Origin: Sporisorium sorghi
Taxonomy: Eukaryota; Basidiomycota; Ustilaginomycetes; Ustilaginales; Ustilaginaceae
Direction of reading: 5' to 3'
Length of the DNA: 28,374 bases
Assembly (NCBI GenBank): GCA_023212695.1
Contig: JALCCG010000268.1
Location: 1-28,374, forward strand
The notes below the pieces were generated by a model. The model did not search any database. It was not told where the DNA came from and saw only the letters and a program-made list of their open reading frames with translations. This document shows positions 1-9,181 of the stretch, one piece after another. Position numbers and translations under genes: made by a program. Every line of letters begins with the position of its first letter. Within the stretch, counting starts at the first letter, position 1.

Positions 1-97
1 GCGTGGGAGGGTTCGCGGGGACGGTGGGGGGTGGGGGGGTGGGGGGGGGGGGTGGGGGGGGGGACAGGGGGGGGGGGGGGGGGGGGGGGGGGGTGGC
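1..97. repeat. G-rich low-complexity contig end
   Basis: Almost pure G with a few T, A and C interruptions, including an uninterrupted run of 27 G at 67-93. It is not the fungal TTAGGG telomere repeat. An assembly or sequencing artefact at the contig edge is the simplest reading. From 98 to 411 I see only the 3' flank of the SND2 gene. Confidence 0.8.
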
Positions 98-411
98 GGA
101 CAACGGTACTCGGACGTGAAGCCGAAGTCAGGCCGTTGTGCCCCTCGCCAGTGTGATACGAAGCCCCACGTCGACCTGTTGACAAAAGGTCGAGCCTCGC
201 TTCATGTGGCAGTACCGCGAGGTCACAGGAACCGGCGGAAGAGGGTTGCTCAGTGATACCTTCCCACGCTCTTACTCCGATATCTCTCTGAGCACCACTG
301 AGCACAGCTTTCGTGAATCCCTTTCCACGCCATTCTTGCGATTGCATGTGCCTATTTTTGGGGTGGCGTCTTGCACTTTCTACAACCTTCGGAGGAGCCG
401 AGTGTCGCCTT

Positions 412-1230
412 CTAGCGCTTTCGCATCTGCACTCGAGGGTCGCCTTTGGCCGCACGCGCCTGCAGCTTTTGCTGACGTTTCGAGAGCGTTTCTCCTGGTG
501 GAGCGTTGCCATCGCCGCCTGGTGCGCCGGCACCGCCGCCCGATCCGCCCAGCATGCCTTGGAGCGAGGCAAAGGGGCTCTGGCCGCGGAAGAGGTACGG
601 CAGCAGGATCTTTTGGTAGATCACGTAGCCTCCGTAGCCCGGGATCTGTTTGCATTGATAAGAGTGGTGTAAAGCTGTCAGCGAGCTTCACTGCAAGATG
701 AATGAGAACGCGAGCAACAAGCAACTTACGATCAAGTACAGGTACCAGAACTTGGACCAGATCAAGGAAGCCAGTTGCACAAACCACGTCACATAGATGG
801 TGTCGAACATGTATCTGTCGACGACGAGCAAGCAAAGCAAAGAGCAGGGAGTCAGTGCATCGGAACCACGTTGCAGCTGAAAAGAAAACTCCAGACGTAC
901 TGTGTGAGACCGCTCTGCTGCAGATCGTTGCCCTGCGCCGCCATGCTTTGCAGCGTAAGCCACAATCCGACGGCAATCGCTTCCGACGCGATGTACGCAA
1001 ACACAGTGCCCTTGGTGACGCTCGATCGGAAGAGCCAGAACCGCACTAGCAGGTAGATCGTGCTGGTCGCGAGGAAGCCATTGCGCAGCAGCGTGAGCAG
1101 GAACGTGTTGCCCGAGGCCGTCTTTTTGGCGCTGCCTTTCGCCTTTGCGTTCGGAGGAGCGTGGGAAGGGGTAAGGACATCGGTGTCAGTACGACTCCGA
1201 TGGAGGTTTCGGTTTCGGAATACGTACCAT
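412..1230 (-). CDS. SND2: SND2/TMEM208-family ER targeting protein (4 exons)
   Basis: Predicted 187-residue membrane protein of the TMEM208/Snd2 family, which acts at the ER membrane in SRP-independent targeting of membrane and secretory proteins. Exons, in transcript order: 1230-1228, 1142-901, 814-730, 645-412. All three introns are GT-AG (donors GTACGT, GTACGT, GTAAGT; acceptors AAG, CAG, CAG) and the joined length of 564 nt keeps one frame. The N-terminus is Lys/Ala-rich, followed by hydrophobic segments (around FLATSTIYLLVRFWLF and VFAYIASEAIAVGLWL). After these come the family-typical aromatic stretch around FVQLASLIWSKFWYLYLI and the PGYGGY segment, then a hydrophilic basic tail ending RVQMRKR. 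Length is close to human TMEM208 (173 aa). The first coding exon is only the ATG. The splice model is inferred from sequence alone; the family call is strong. Confidence 0.88.
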
Positions 1231-1897
1231 GGCTGCGATTCGTGTTTGTCGGAAGAAGAGACGGTGATGGTGAGAAGCTCGAGTGTCGAGAAACACTGAC
1301 TCGGCTTCCAATCGCAACCTAGAATCGCGTGGTTGGTTGATTCGTCGGCGAATTCACGAAGCTTTCGAATTGGAGCTGCATCGAGCGTGGAGTTTGGAAG
1401 CGCTGCTGCATCCGACTTGCGCGTTCTGCAAGCTTGCCGCATTCACTGTCCTCCGTCGCTCACTCGACGGATGTCCCGCACTGTCGCAGGAGCGTCTTTG
1501 CTTTCTGCAGAGAGCTAGCGCTGAGCTCTTGGCGTGTCACTTCACTCGGCTCCTTGTCCAGGGACGTACCCAAGTCTAGCACACAACTTCCGCAAGTCTC
1601 ACAACACAAAGCGCGATAACGAGTCAAAGCATAAGTCAATTGTCCTTTGTGAATAGCGAGATGCGAGAACAGGCAAGCTCGAGGCTGAGGAGAGCGCCAT
1701 GTGAGGAAAGATGGACGGAATTGCAAAGCTTTCGCGGCGTCGCTTCACAGTCCGACCGTTCTGCATAGCGGAATGAGTGTGCATCATGAGCACCAGATCG
1801 CACTGACAGAGCGGACTGACACAGCTGAACAGGCTGAGAGAACGGTCGTTCCGCTTCCATCCACGGTCAAGTTGCATTCCGTTCTCCCGGCCTCCGC
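1231..1897. other. Intergenic region between two minus-strand genes
   Basis: Holds the 5' flank of SND2 and the 3' flank of the Ser/Ala-rich surface protein gene. Short ORFs occur on both strands but none has recognisable protein character. No RNA gene or repeat is seen. Confidence 0.6.
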
Positions 1898-2502
1898 TCA
1901 AAGCAGAATCCAAACACCAACACCCAACGCCACAAGGCTCGCCCCCACAGCAGGCAACGAAGCACGCAGCACCTGGGCAGCGCTGACCACATGACTATCA
2001 TCGGGACCCGCTGCAGCCGTTCCCGTCGCACCCGAAGCACCCGCTGGCACGGGTGCAGCTGCGGTTCCTGCCAAGTAGCCCGTACTGGGCACACTTGCGA
2101 TCGGGTACGTCGTGGGGGTGGTGCTGGTGGTGGAAGCGGTAGCAGACGAGCTGGAGGAGACAGTCGAAGGGATGTTGCCGCTTCTTGAGCCGGTTCCAGA
2201 GGCTGATGCCGAGCCTGATGCCGAGCCTGATGCCGAGCCTGATGCCGAGCCTGATGCTGATGGCGATGCGGTGGCTGCGCGGTGAGTAAAAGTGAGATGA
2301 AAGAAGATCAGTATGTACGTCTTCATGTTGACGATCGTTGCCATGCAGCGACATGGCACTTACCGCTGCTGATCGATGCAGGCGCGCTGCTGCTAGCAGC
2401 CGCTTGTGTGGATGAAGCGCTGTTCTGTGCCGACACTGCGACACAAAGGGCCAGCAGCGCGAGTGCGAGGCACCGAAGAGTCAAGCTATACTGGATCTTC
2501 AT
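1898..2502 (-). CDS. Small secreted Ser/Ala-rich protein, probably GPI-anchored (2 exons)
   Basis: Predicted 171-residue protein. Exon 1 is 2502-2364 and exon 2 is 2274-1898, joined over an 88-bp intron with a GTAAGT donor and a CAG acceptor. Exon 1 encodes a clear signal peptide: a basic start, a Leu/Ala-rich core around residues 8-22, and a likely cleavage after VSA near residue 25. The mature part is almost entirely Ser, Ala, Thr, Gly and Pro and contains a run of SASG-type tetrapeptides encoded by a 12-bp tandem repeat. The C-terminus is a hydrophobic segment (LPAVGASLVALGVGVWILL) with nothing after it, as expected of a GPI-attachment signal. The composition suggests a heavily O-mannosylated cell-wall or plasma-membrane protein. 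There is no enzymatic domain. It could also be a short surface adhesin-like spacer; its function is unknown. Confidence 0.75.
2207..2262 (-). repeat. 12-bp in-frame tandem repeat
   Basis: About four and a half head-to-tail copies of the unit GATGCCGAGCCT (plus-strand orientation). On the coding strand they encode the SASG/GSAS repeats of the Ser/Ala-rich surface protein. The copies are near identical, so the repeat number may differ between strains. Confidence 0.85.
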
Positions 2503-3179
2503 CGTCGTTTCTGGACGATGTTTGCTGATGCGATGATGGTGATCGGTCGTGGGTCTAGCGAGCAGCTATGCTTTGCAATGCTTTGCAATGCTTTGCAATG
2601 CTTGTTCCTGGACGAGGTCGGCGGATAGGAGGGTGCGGAAAGTTTGATGGCAGGATGAAAGGTGAAAGGTACAACCGAGAAAGCAAGCTCAGGGTTCACT
2701 CACGGCTTGGCCTGCCGCTGTGGCATCGGAACTCCGCTCTCTTCACGCCCTTTCGCTGGAAAAGGAGCCAGCGTGGCTAGGGAATTTCAAAAACGCGATC
2801 AACACTCCCTTTTGGCCCCTTGCCGATCTGAAACCAACCAACGAGCCTCGTCGCAAGTCGATTTATTTTTTTTTTTTGCTAAATGTTAGCGCTTCCAACT
2901 AACAGATCCACGATTTTTCAAAAAGAAGCGCGGCGATTGGCCGATGAAAAAAAGTGCTCCAACGAGCAGCTCTCTGTACAAATCTCGGCCTGGAAGAAAT
3001 GCCCGCTTTTTTAACCTTGCGTGACTCGGCAGCAGAGCGCTTCAACGAGAGGTTTTCAAAAGGAGCACGCTTGGGACATCAAAACCACACTTCTTCCAAA
3101 AGTCACATCCCTCTTCCTCTTCTCTTTTTCCTCTCCCTCTCTCTCCATCACCACCGTCGATCACAATATCACCGCAAAC
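2503..3179. promoter_or_regulatory. Divergent promoter region between surface protein gene and ILV3
   Basis: 677 bp between the two divergent start codons. It contains about 3.5 copies of a 10-bp repeat (ATGCTTTGCA) at 2567-2604. An inverted CCAAT box (CGATTGGCC, ATTGG at 2936-2940) lies about 240 bp before the ILV3 ATG. A Gcn4-type core TGACTC lies at 3022-3027, about 155 bp before the ATG. A C/T-rich leader at 3108-3150 follows, which is common in strongly expressed fungal genes. No obvious TATA box is seen for ILV3. The regulatory assignments are motif matches only. Confidence 0.45.
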
Positions 3180-5012
3180 ATGCTGCGATCCGCTCTCAGG
3201 CCCTCCTCGGCCTCGCTCCTCCGCGGCGGCAGCCTCGCGCCCCGTCGCGCCCTCTCCACCTCCTCCTCGCTCCAAGCAGAACGCGCCGCCCCAGACGCAC
3301 TCAACAAGTACTCGCGCATCATCACCAGGCCCAAAGACCAGGGCGCCTCCCAGGCCATGCTCTACGCCACCGAAGGCATCGACAACGACGAGGACCTCAC
3401 CCGCGCCATGGTCGGCATCGGCTCCATCTGGTACGAGGGTAACCCGTGCAACGCCCACCTCCTCGCCATCTCGCAGCGCGTCAAGAAGTCCGTCCAGGAA
3501 GCGGGCCTCACTGGCTACCAGTTTGGCGCCGTCGGTGTGTCGGACGGTATCTCGATGGGTACGGATGCCATGTCGTACTCGCTCCCCTCGCGTGACTTGA
3601 TTGCGGATTCGGTCGAGTCTGCGTGCGGTGGGCACTGGCTCGATGGCGCCGTTGTTATTCCTGGTTGTGACAAGAACATGCCCGGCGTTTTGATGGCGCT
3701 TGGTCGTCTCAACCGTCCCGGTATTATGCTGTATGGAGGTACCATTCGTCCCGGTGGTTGTGCCAGCGTTCAAGGCACGCTCGACATTGTTTCCGCCTTC
3801 CAGTCCTACGGCCAGTACCTCGCCAACGGCAGCACCCCTGACGCCGAAAAGATCCGCTACGATACCGTCCGCAACGCCTGCCCCGGCCCCGGCGCCTGCG
3901 GTGGCATGTACACCGCCAACACCATGGCCTCTTGCGCCGAAGCTCTCGGTATGACGCTCCCAGGCAGCTCATCCTTCCCCGCAGAGTACCCCGAGAAGAT
4001 CGCCGAGGCCGAGAACATGGGGGCCGCCGTGCGTCTTGTGCTCGAAAAAGACCTCAAGCCGCGCGACATTATGACGCGCGCCGCTTTCGAAGACGCTATC
4101 GCCCTCACCATGGTCCTCGGAGGCTCCACCAACGCCGTGCTCCATCTCATCGCCATCGCGCACTCGGTCGGCATCCAGCTCGACATTGACGAGTTCCAGC
4201 GCATCGCCGACGCCACGCCCTTCCTCGCCAACCTCAAGCCCTCGGGCAAATACGTCATGGAGGATGTGCACTCGAAACTCGGCGGCATCCCCACCGTCAT
4301 CCAGTACTGCATCGAGAACAAGCTCATGAAGGGCGAGCACATGACCGTCACGGGTCGAACTCTGGCCGAGAATGTCGACCGATGGACACACGCGCGCGGC
4401 AAGCTGCCCGCCAACCAGGACGTGCTTTACCCGGTCGACAAGCCGCTCAAGAGCGCGGGGCACATTCGCATCTTGAAGGGCAACCTCTCGCCCGGTGGTG
4501 CCGTCGCCAAGATCACGGGCAAGGAGGGTCTGCGATTCACGGGCAAGGCGCGTGTCTTTGACACCGAGGACGCCATGGTCGCCGCCGTCGAGAAGGGCGA
4601 GATCAAGAAGGGCGAAAAGACGGTCATCGTGCTGCGCTACAAGGGTCCCAAGGGTGGGCCGGGCATGCCTGAGATGCTCAAGCCCACCAGTCTCATCATG
4701 GGCGCCGGGCTGGGCCAGGACGTCGCCTGCTTGACCGACGGCCGTTTCTCCGGTGGCAGTCACGGGTTCGTCATTGGACACGTCGTGCCGGAAGCCCAAG
4801 TCGGCGGCCCGATCGGCCTTGTCCAGGATGGCGATATCATCAGTATCGACGCCGAGACCAACACGCTCGAGCTCGTCGGTGTGTCTGAAGCGGACCTCGA
4901 AAAGCGCCGCGAGTCGTGGAAGCCGTTGCCGCTCAAGCCCAAGTCGGGACACTTGCTCAAGTTTGTTCGTAATGTCGCGGATGCCTCGCACGGCTGCATC
5001 ACTGACCAGTGA
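3180..5012 (+). CDS. ILV3: Dihydroxy-acid dehydratase, mitochondrial (ILV3)
   Basis: 610-residue intronless enzyme of the IlvD/Edd family. It dehydrates 2,3-dihydroxy-isovalerate and 2,3-dihydroxy-3-methylvalerate to the 2-keto acids, the third common step of valine and isoleucine synthesis in mitochondria. Residues 1-33 are rich in Arg, Ser, Leu and Ala without acids, as in a mitochondrial presequence. Likely Fe-S ligands are C90 (in NPCNAH), C163 (in PGCDKNMPG) and C240 (in [12 protein letters not shown]). The family-typical [11 protein letters not shown] motif lies near the C-terminus. The reading frame stays open upstream, but the first ATG that begins the presequence is at 3180 with an A-rich context (GCAAACATG). 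Its stop is 85 bp from the stop of the convergent tRNA-modification gene. A TGACTC element upstream fits general amino acid control. Confidence 0.97.
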   Translation: MLRSALRPSSASLLRGGSLAPRRALSTSSSLQAERAAPDALNKYSRIITRPKDQGASQAMLYATEGIDNDEDLTRAMVGIGSIWYEGNPCNAHLLAISQRVKKSVQEAGLTGYQFGAVGVSDGISMGTDAMSYSLPSRDLIADSVESACGGHWLDGAVVIPGCDKNMPGVLMALGRLNRPGIMLYGGTIRPGGCASVQGTLDIVSAFQSYGQYLANGSTPDAEKIRYDTVRNACPGPGACGGMYTANTMASCAEALGMTLPGSSSFPAEYPEKIAEAENMGAAVRLVLEKDLKPRDIMTRAAFEDAIALTMVLGGSTNAVLHLIAIAHSVGIQLDIDEFQRIADATPFLANLKPSGKYVMEDVHSKLGGIPTVIQYCIENKLMKGEHMTVTGRTLAENVDRWTHARGKLPANQDVLYPVDKPLKSAGHIRILKGNLSPGGAVAKITGKEGLRFTGKARVFDTEDAMVAAVEKGEIKKGEKTVIVLRYKGPKGGPGMPEMLKPTSLIMGAGLGQDVACLTDGRFSGGSHGFVIGHVVPEAQVGGPIGLVQDGDIISIDAETNTLELVGVSEADLEKRRESWKPLPLKPKSGHLLKFVRNVADASHGCITDQ

Positions 5013-5097
5013 GTCCAAAAAGCACACTGCACCCTCTCTTTGTAATCATACACCATCATCGCCAGATCAACACGTTTCCATTGCTGCCATCCTCGAA

Positions 5098-7635
5098 TCA
5101 GAAGCGGAAGAAGCCGCTCCTCCTCTCGCTCGCCATCCGGCGCTTGATCATGTGCGCCGCATCCGCGCCCCACACCTCCACCGGGCTCCTGCCCTTCTTG
5201 AGCACCTCGGCCTCGTGCACTTTCGCCTGTGCACGCGAGAACAGCGCGACGTTCTGGAAACTCAGCGGGAGCGTCGAGTCCCACCTCTCCAACTGCGCCC
5301 CCGACAGGCTCTCGAACGGGGGAACGATGCTCCTGCCCCTGAACACCTCTTCGAACAGGTACGCGATGTCGTTGATGCTGAACGGGATGTGGTGGCGCGG
5401 TCCCGTGTTGTGCGCGTCCGTTGTGGCTGCAGGCTGCGAGCCGGGCACGGGGTGGCGCGACTCGGACACCGACAGGTCGTGGAACACCTTCTCGTACAGC
5501 TTGCGCCGGCCCTTGAACGCCAGCGGCTCCATCTTTTGCCCGCCAATCTCGCAGATGATGAACGTGGCTACGGCAAGCCCGAACATGGCCGGCAGCGGGC
5601 CGAGCACGGGCAGGATGCGCACGCGGAAGTCCTCCAACGCCGCAAGCTCGTCCACGTTGCCCTTTTCGAACTCGTCCTCGTCCAGCGGCAGCAGGCGCGT
5701 GTCCGACTTTTCGGTAGAGTAGACGCACGGGATGAAGAACGTCGGCTCTGTGAATGGCGTTGACGTCTCTTCCGCGGCAGCGGGTGTCGGGGCGAGCGTG
5801 GGCTTGAACGACGCAGACCGCGACAGCGCAGGCGACGAGTTGGACGGCGACGGCGACAGCTCTTCCACTTCCGATACGCGGCGGCGCAGCTTGTCGGCCA
5901 TCTGCGTGCGTGGCGCGGAGTGAGCAGCCAGGTCGACAGCCGTAGCGTCCGACGCCGCGGCACTGCTTTGAGACGCACGTCGGTCGCCCAACACCTGCGT
6001 GCCCGCCAACGATGCACCCTCCTTTTCGTCGTCCAGCGGCCGCAGGCTCGTGTCCTGGTCGCCCTCGTCCGGCAGCAGCGCCGCCATCTCGTCCGACGGC
6101 GTCGTCATGGGCGTCGCGTAAGCGGCCGAGCCAAACGACGACACGCTGCTCGCCCGGCGGCTGTGGCGCGGTGGCTGCGGAATTGCTCCAGACACTGCCC
6201 TCGAGCTGGACACCGAACTAGCGACAGGAGGCGCATCGTTGCTGCTCGACCCGCTGAGCAGTGTGAGATCCGTCGAACTGCCGCTTCGAGACGCGAGCGG
6301 AGACGGCGACGACGTCGCTTTGCGGGCATACCGCGGCTGCAAAGCGTTGAGGTTGCCGTCGGAGCCCACTTTCGGCGAGGAGGATCCACTGCTGCTTCCG
6401 TTCTCGGCTGCTCGGCGTGCTACTTTGTCGCTCGGGCTCGCCTTCATCGGTGTGCGGTCGAGGTCCTGATCCGCCGACTGCACCTCGAGCGTCGTCGGCT
6501 TGCTGCCTCCCTTTTTGCCCTTGCCGCCCTGCTTCTTCGGCCGTTGAGCACCAGACTGCGACTGCGCCTTTTCCAGCTGTTCCGCCTCGCCCTTGGCCTT
6601 CTCCTCGACCTCCTTGGGTGGGATGGGCGGCAAGCCGAGCGCGCGCAAACGTCGACGCACGCTGCGTGCGAGCGGGTCCTCGGACGTGACGCTGATGTCT
6701 GAAATCTGAATGCGGCTCGGGTCGCTCTTGGCACCCGCTCCCATCGAGCTGATGACCTTGATCTTGCGTTCGGCGCACAAGCGCAGCAGTTCCACCTTGG
6801 TGTCGATGTTGTCGATCGCATCCACCACGTACGTCGGGTTGCCGCCCAGGAGGCGTTCCGCTTCGTCGCCGCGGAACAGCTCCACCCATGCCTCGAGCTT
6901 CGCCCACGGTGCGATCTGTGCAAACTTTTCCGCACAGCACACCACTTTGGGTCGACCGACGTCCTCGAGCGTAGCACAAGCGTGGCGGTTGAGCGAAGAC
7001 AGCGAGACCTGGTCGAAATCGATGAGTCGAAGCTTGGACACACCGGAGCGCAACAGCATCAGAGCCGCCCACGAACCGACGCCTCCCGCACCGACGACAA
7101 TGACAAACGAGTTGCGGATGGCCGTCATGCCCTCTTCGCCCAAAAAGCTGTAGTTCCGCGAGAGCTGCTCGCGGATGAGGCTCTCGTCCCACTGCTCCAC
7201 CGACGGCATGCGCTTTCGAGAGGAAGGGTCGTTGCGGCCGAGTGTGTCGGCACGAGATGGTCCAGCGGGCGATTGCGGCATGTTGTTGGACGAGTAGAAG
7301 CTGGTCGAGTTGCGTAGATGCGATGCTCGCCTCAGCGAGTTGCTTGCCAGGCCCGAAAGGTAGCGCGGCGTACCCCCGTCCGTCGAAGACGAGGCTCCAT
7401 CGCGGTCCAGGTCAAACCTCTGCAGTCGATCCGTGCCCTGAGCGTTGGCCGACTTGGTCACAGCATCCGACAAGTCCTGGCGCTTCTTTCGTCGTGTTAT
7501 GCGTTGCGTGCCAAAGATGGCAGCAGCCGTCGCAATCGATGAGCCCACCGCGATCGATCCCAGAAGCAAGGCGTTCCTGCCGTTGGGCGTCCACAGTGAC
7601 GAAAGCCATGACGACGAAGAGCTCGAGTCCGACAT
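5098..7635 (-). CDS. TCD1: E1-like tRNA N6-threonylcarbamoyladenosine dehydratase (TCD/TcdA family)
   Basis: 845-residue uninterrupted ORF of the ThiF/E1-like superfamily. TcdA/Tcd enzymes use ATP to cyclise t6A37 of ANN-decoding tRNAs to ct6A; yeast Tcd1/Tcd2 sit on the mitochondrial outer membrane. A hydrophobic segment at about residues 21-42 followed by RRKKR fits such an N-terminal anchor. The nucleotide-binding core starts with VIVVGAGGVGSWAA (G-rich loop around residues 178-189). It continues with LIDFDQVSLSSLNRH, VVDAIDNIDTK and SSMGAGAKSDP. Between about residues 330 and 630 the domain is interrupted by a Lys/Glu stretch and then a Ser/Pro-rich low-complexity region. The C-terminal family region resumes at FFIPCVYSTEKSD and ends SGFFRF. 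The fungus may have one or two paralogues, so the number in the symbol is provisional. Confidence 0.9.
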   Translation of the reverse strand: MSDSSSSSSWLSSLWTPNGRNALLLGSIAVGSSIATAAAIFGTQRITRRKKRQDLSDAVTKSANAQGTDRLQRFDLDRDGASSSTDGGTPRYLSGLASNSLRRASHLRNSTSFYSSNNMPQSPAGPSRADTLGRNDPSSRKRMPSVEQWDESLIREQLSRNYSFLGEEGMTAIRNSFVIVVGAGGVGSWAALMLLRSGVSKLRLIDFDQVSLSSLNRHACATLEDVGRPKVVCCAEKFAQIAPWAKLEAWVELFRGDEAERLLGGNPTYVVDAIDNIDTKVELLRLCAERKIKVISSMGAGAKSDPSRIQISDISVTSEDPLARSVRRRLRALGLPPIPPKEVEEKAKGEAEQLEKAQSQSGAQRPKKQGGKGKKGGSKPTTLEVQSADQDLDRTPMKASPSDKVARRAAENGSSSGSSSPKVGSDGNLNALQPRYARKATSSPSPLASRSGSSTDLTLLSGSSSNDAPPVASSVSSSRAVSGAIPQPPRHSRRASSVSSFGSAAYATPMTTPSDEMAALLPDEGDQDTSLRPLDDEKEGASLAGTQVLGDRRASQSSAAASDATAVDLAAHSAPRTQMADKLRRRVSEVEELSPSPSNSSPALSRSASFKPTLAPTPAAAEETSTPFTEPTFFIPCVYSTEKSDTRLLPLDEDEFEKGNVDELAALEDFRVRILPVLGPLPAMFGLAVATFIICEIGGQKMEPLAFKGRRKLYEKVFHDLSVSESRHPVPGSQPAATTDAHNTGPRHHIPFSINDIAYLFEEVFRGRSIVPPFESLSGAQLERWDSTLPLSFQNVALFSRAQAKVHEAEVLKKGRSPVEVWGADAAHMIKRRMASERRSGFFRF

Positions 7636-8549
7636 CCTAGCTCGTCGCTTGCACGCAGCTGCGCAGGTGTGATGGTGAGGGTCATGAGGGTCATGAGTGG
7701 AGAGACGGGATCCAAAAATGGAAAGTCCACTTTTCGAGAATCACCCACCAAAAAGGAAATTCGTCTCGCGTGGACCCAATTTTGAAGCAGCCCCAGATTT
7801 TACAGGAAAAAAAAAATGAGGAACCGGGAGCACTTTGGCATCTTCGGGCGCAAACACAGACGATGAGTAGCGATGGACATTCAGCTCGAAGTCTGTGAGA
7901 AAAGAAAGTCGCCGTGATGATTGATACACTTTCTGAGATCACATCACAAGCCTCGTACAGAACAGAGCAACGGCGTCATGGCATTGCGTGTGATCTTGTG
8001 ACAGACGTTCGAGACTCTGTCGACCGTGCTAGCCGAATGGGTCGGGACTGGTCAGCGAAAGCGATTCCAACAGCGCAAACGGCGCAAACGGTGCAATCTG
8101 CAAAGTGCATACTGAGCGCAAAGCCACAGAGCCGTGCTCATCGAGCCAATCAGCGTCTGGCGATTGTTCTGCTCAGCGTCTTGTGCCCGAAACTCAAGGT
8201 TTGGCGGTCTCGAGACTCTTCTTTCGGCTGTCATCCTAGTCAATATGCAGATCCGCTGTCTCGGTCCGCCTGTATACGTCTCGAACGTGACTACGCGTGT
8301 GATTCATCTCGCCTCTTCCGCTTCACCTTTCCGTCCGTGCTCGACTTTCGCACTTTCCTCAGCTCGAATGCCCTCGTCCTTGCTGCCAATGCAACTTGGC
8401 CGTCTGACGTGAGCGTGTGAAAGCCAGACGTCGAGGTCATGGGACGAGAAGATCGGATTCCCACGCCTATCTAGTCGTTCTACAATGTGATGGCTCGGCT
8501 GGCTACGGATCCTGAATCACACGAATGTGATGAATCGGTTTCATGGCAA

Positions 8550-8602
8550 CGGCTGACATTATGTCCAAGAAAGGAAAGAGTCGGCTGACATTATGTCCAA
8601 GA
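8550..8602. repeat. Direct repeat of 21 bp upstream of the Fanzor gene
   Basis: The 21 bases at 8550-8570 recur exactly at 8582-8602 (core CTGACATTATGTCCAAG), offset by 32 bp. Both copies are followed by a GGAAAG-like sequence, so it resembles a local tandem duplication of a 32-bp unit. It may be a scar or the edge of an inserted element, but no matching copy was seen on the right side of the Fanzor locus. Confidence 0.75.
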
Positions 8603-8871
8603 GGAAAGCGACGGCCAGATGGGCTCGTCGAGAAACTGAGCCGCAAGGATTGACGGCCAAAATGCAGCGAGAGAGCGATTCAGCGAGACTCAACGGCAAG
8701 AATCGAGTGTGAAGGATGCCGCAACGTCTGTGAACGGCAAAGAAGTCGGCCGTCGCTGAAGCACAGTCGACAATGAGCTGCTGTTCGACCAGGCGCTCAG
8801 GCGTTCTGGCAGTGTCACGCTTCACTGTTCGCTGTCGACTCTCTGCTTGGTCGGTCCTGCTTGCGAAAAGC

Positions 8872-8878
8872 ATATATA
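8872..8878 (+). promoter_or_regulatory. TATA-like element, candidate Fanzor promoter
   Basis: ATATATA in an otherwise GC-rich context, followed by a C/T-rich stretch suited to a fungal transcription start. Distance to the Fanzor ATG is about 300 bp. This is a motif match only. Confidence 0.35.
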
Positions 8879-9181
8879 CCGGCCCCTCTGACCGTCCCGT
8901 CGACCTCTTCTCTCCGTTCTCACACACATTCGCCATCTCTCGACCCGACCAGCACTCCGGAATCCTTCCGTCTCCTCGACCTTCTGTCGACTCTTTTTCG
9001 ACACCCAGCCTCGCCCCCCCTGGACGCCCTTCCGAATTCTATCGTCATCTTCGACACCACGACCCTTGACGACGCCCTCACGGGCCGAGGCACGGCCTCT
9101 ATCTCGCCAAGATAAGGACCGACCGTCGTCCCCGTCCAAACTTTTCGGAAACAGACGCTGACTTTGTATTGCTTCGCACAG

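Larger units (their letters stand above)
7636..9181. other. Gene-free interval between TCD and Fanzor genes
   Basis: About 1.5 kb holding the divergent upstream regions of both genes. A CCAAT box (CCAATCAG) starts at 8145. A TATA-like ATATATA at 8872-8878 is the best core-promoter candidate for the Fanzor gene, about 300 bp before its ATG. A 21-bp direct repeat lies at 8550-8602. No ORF here has convincing protein character, and I could not find transposon terminal inverted repeats. Confidence 0.5.

Noticed and set aside
1..97. Telomeric repeat
   Set aside because: There is no TTAGGG or variant periodicity, only near-homopolymeric G.
2207..2262. A CRISPR-like repeat array
   Set aside because: The 12-bp units are head-to-tail without spacers and are in frame inside a Ser/Ala-rich coding region.
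3969..5027. A 352-codon open frame antisense to ILV3
   Set aside because: It mirrors conserved ILV3 codons in GC-rich DNA, has no domain character and is best explained by third-base G/C bias.
8861..9181. An extra 5' exon for the Fanzor gene, since an in-frame stretch ends at 9113-9115 and an acceptor-like CTGAC...CACAG sits right before the ATG
   Set aside because: The only donor-like site (AAGATAAGG) lacks the GT. Using it with that acceptor shifts the frame into an immediate stop. It could still be a 5' UTR acceptor.
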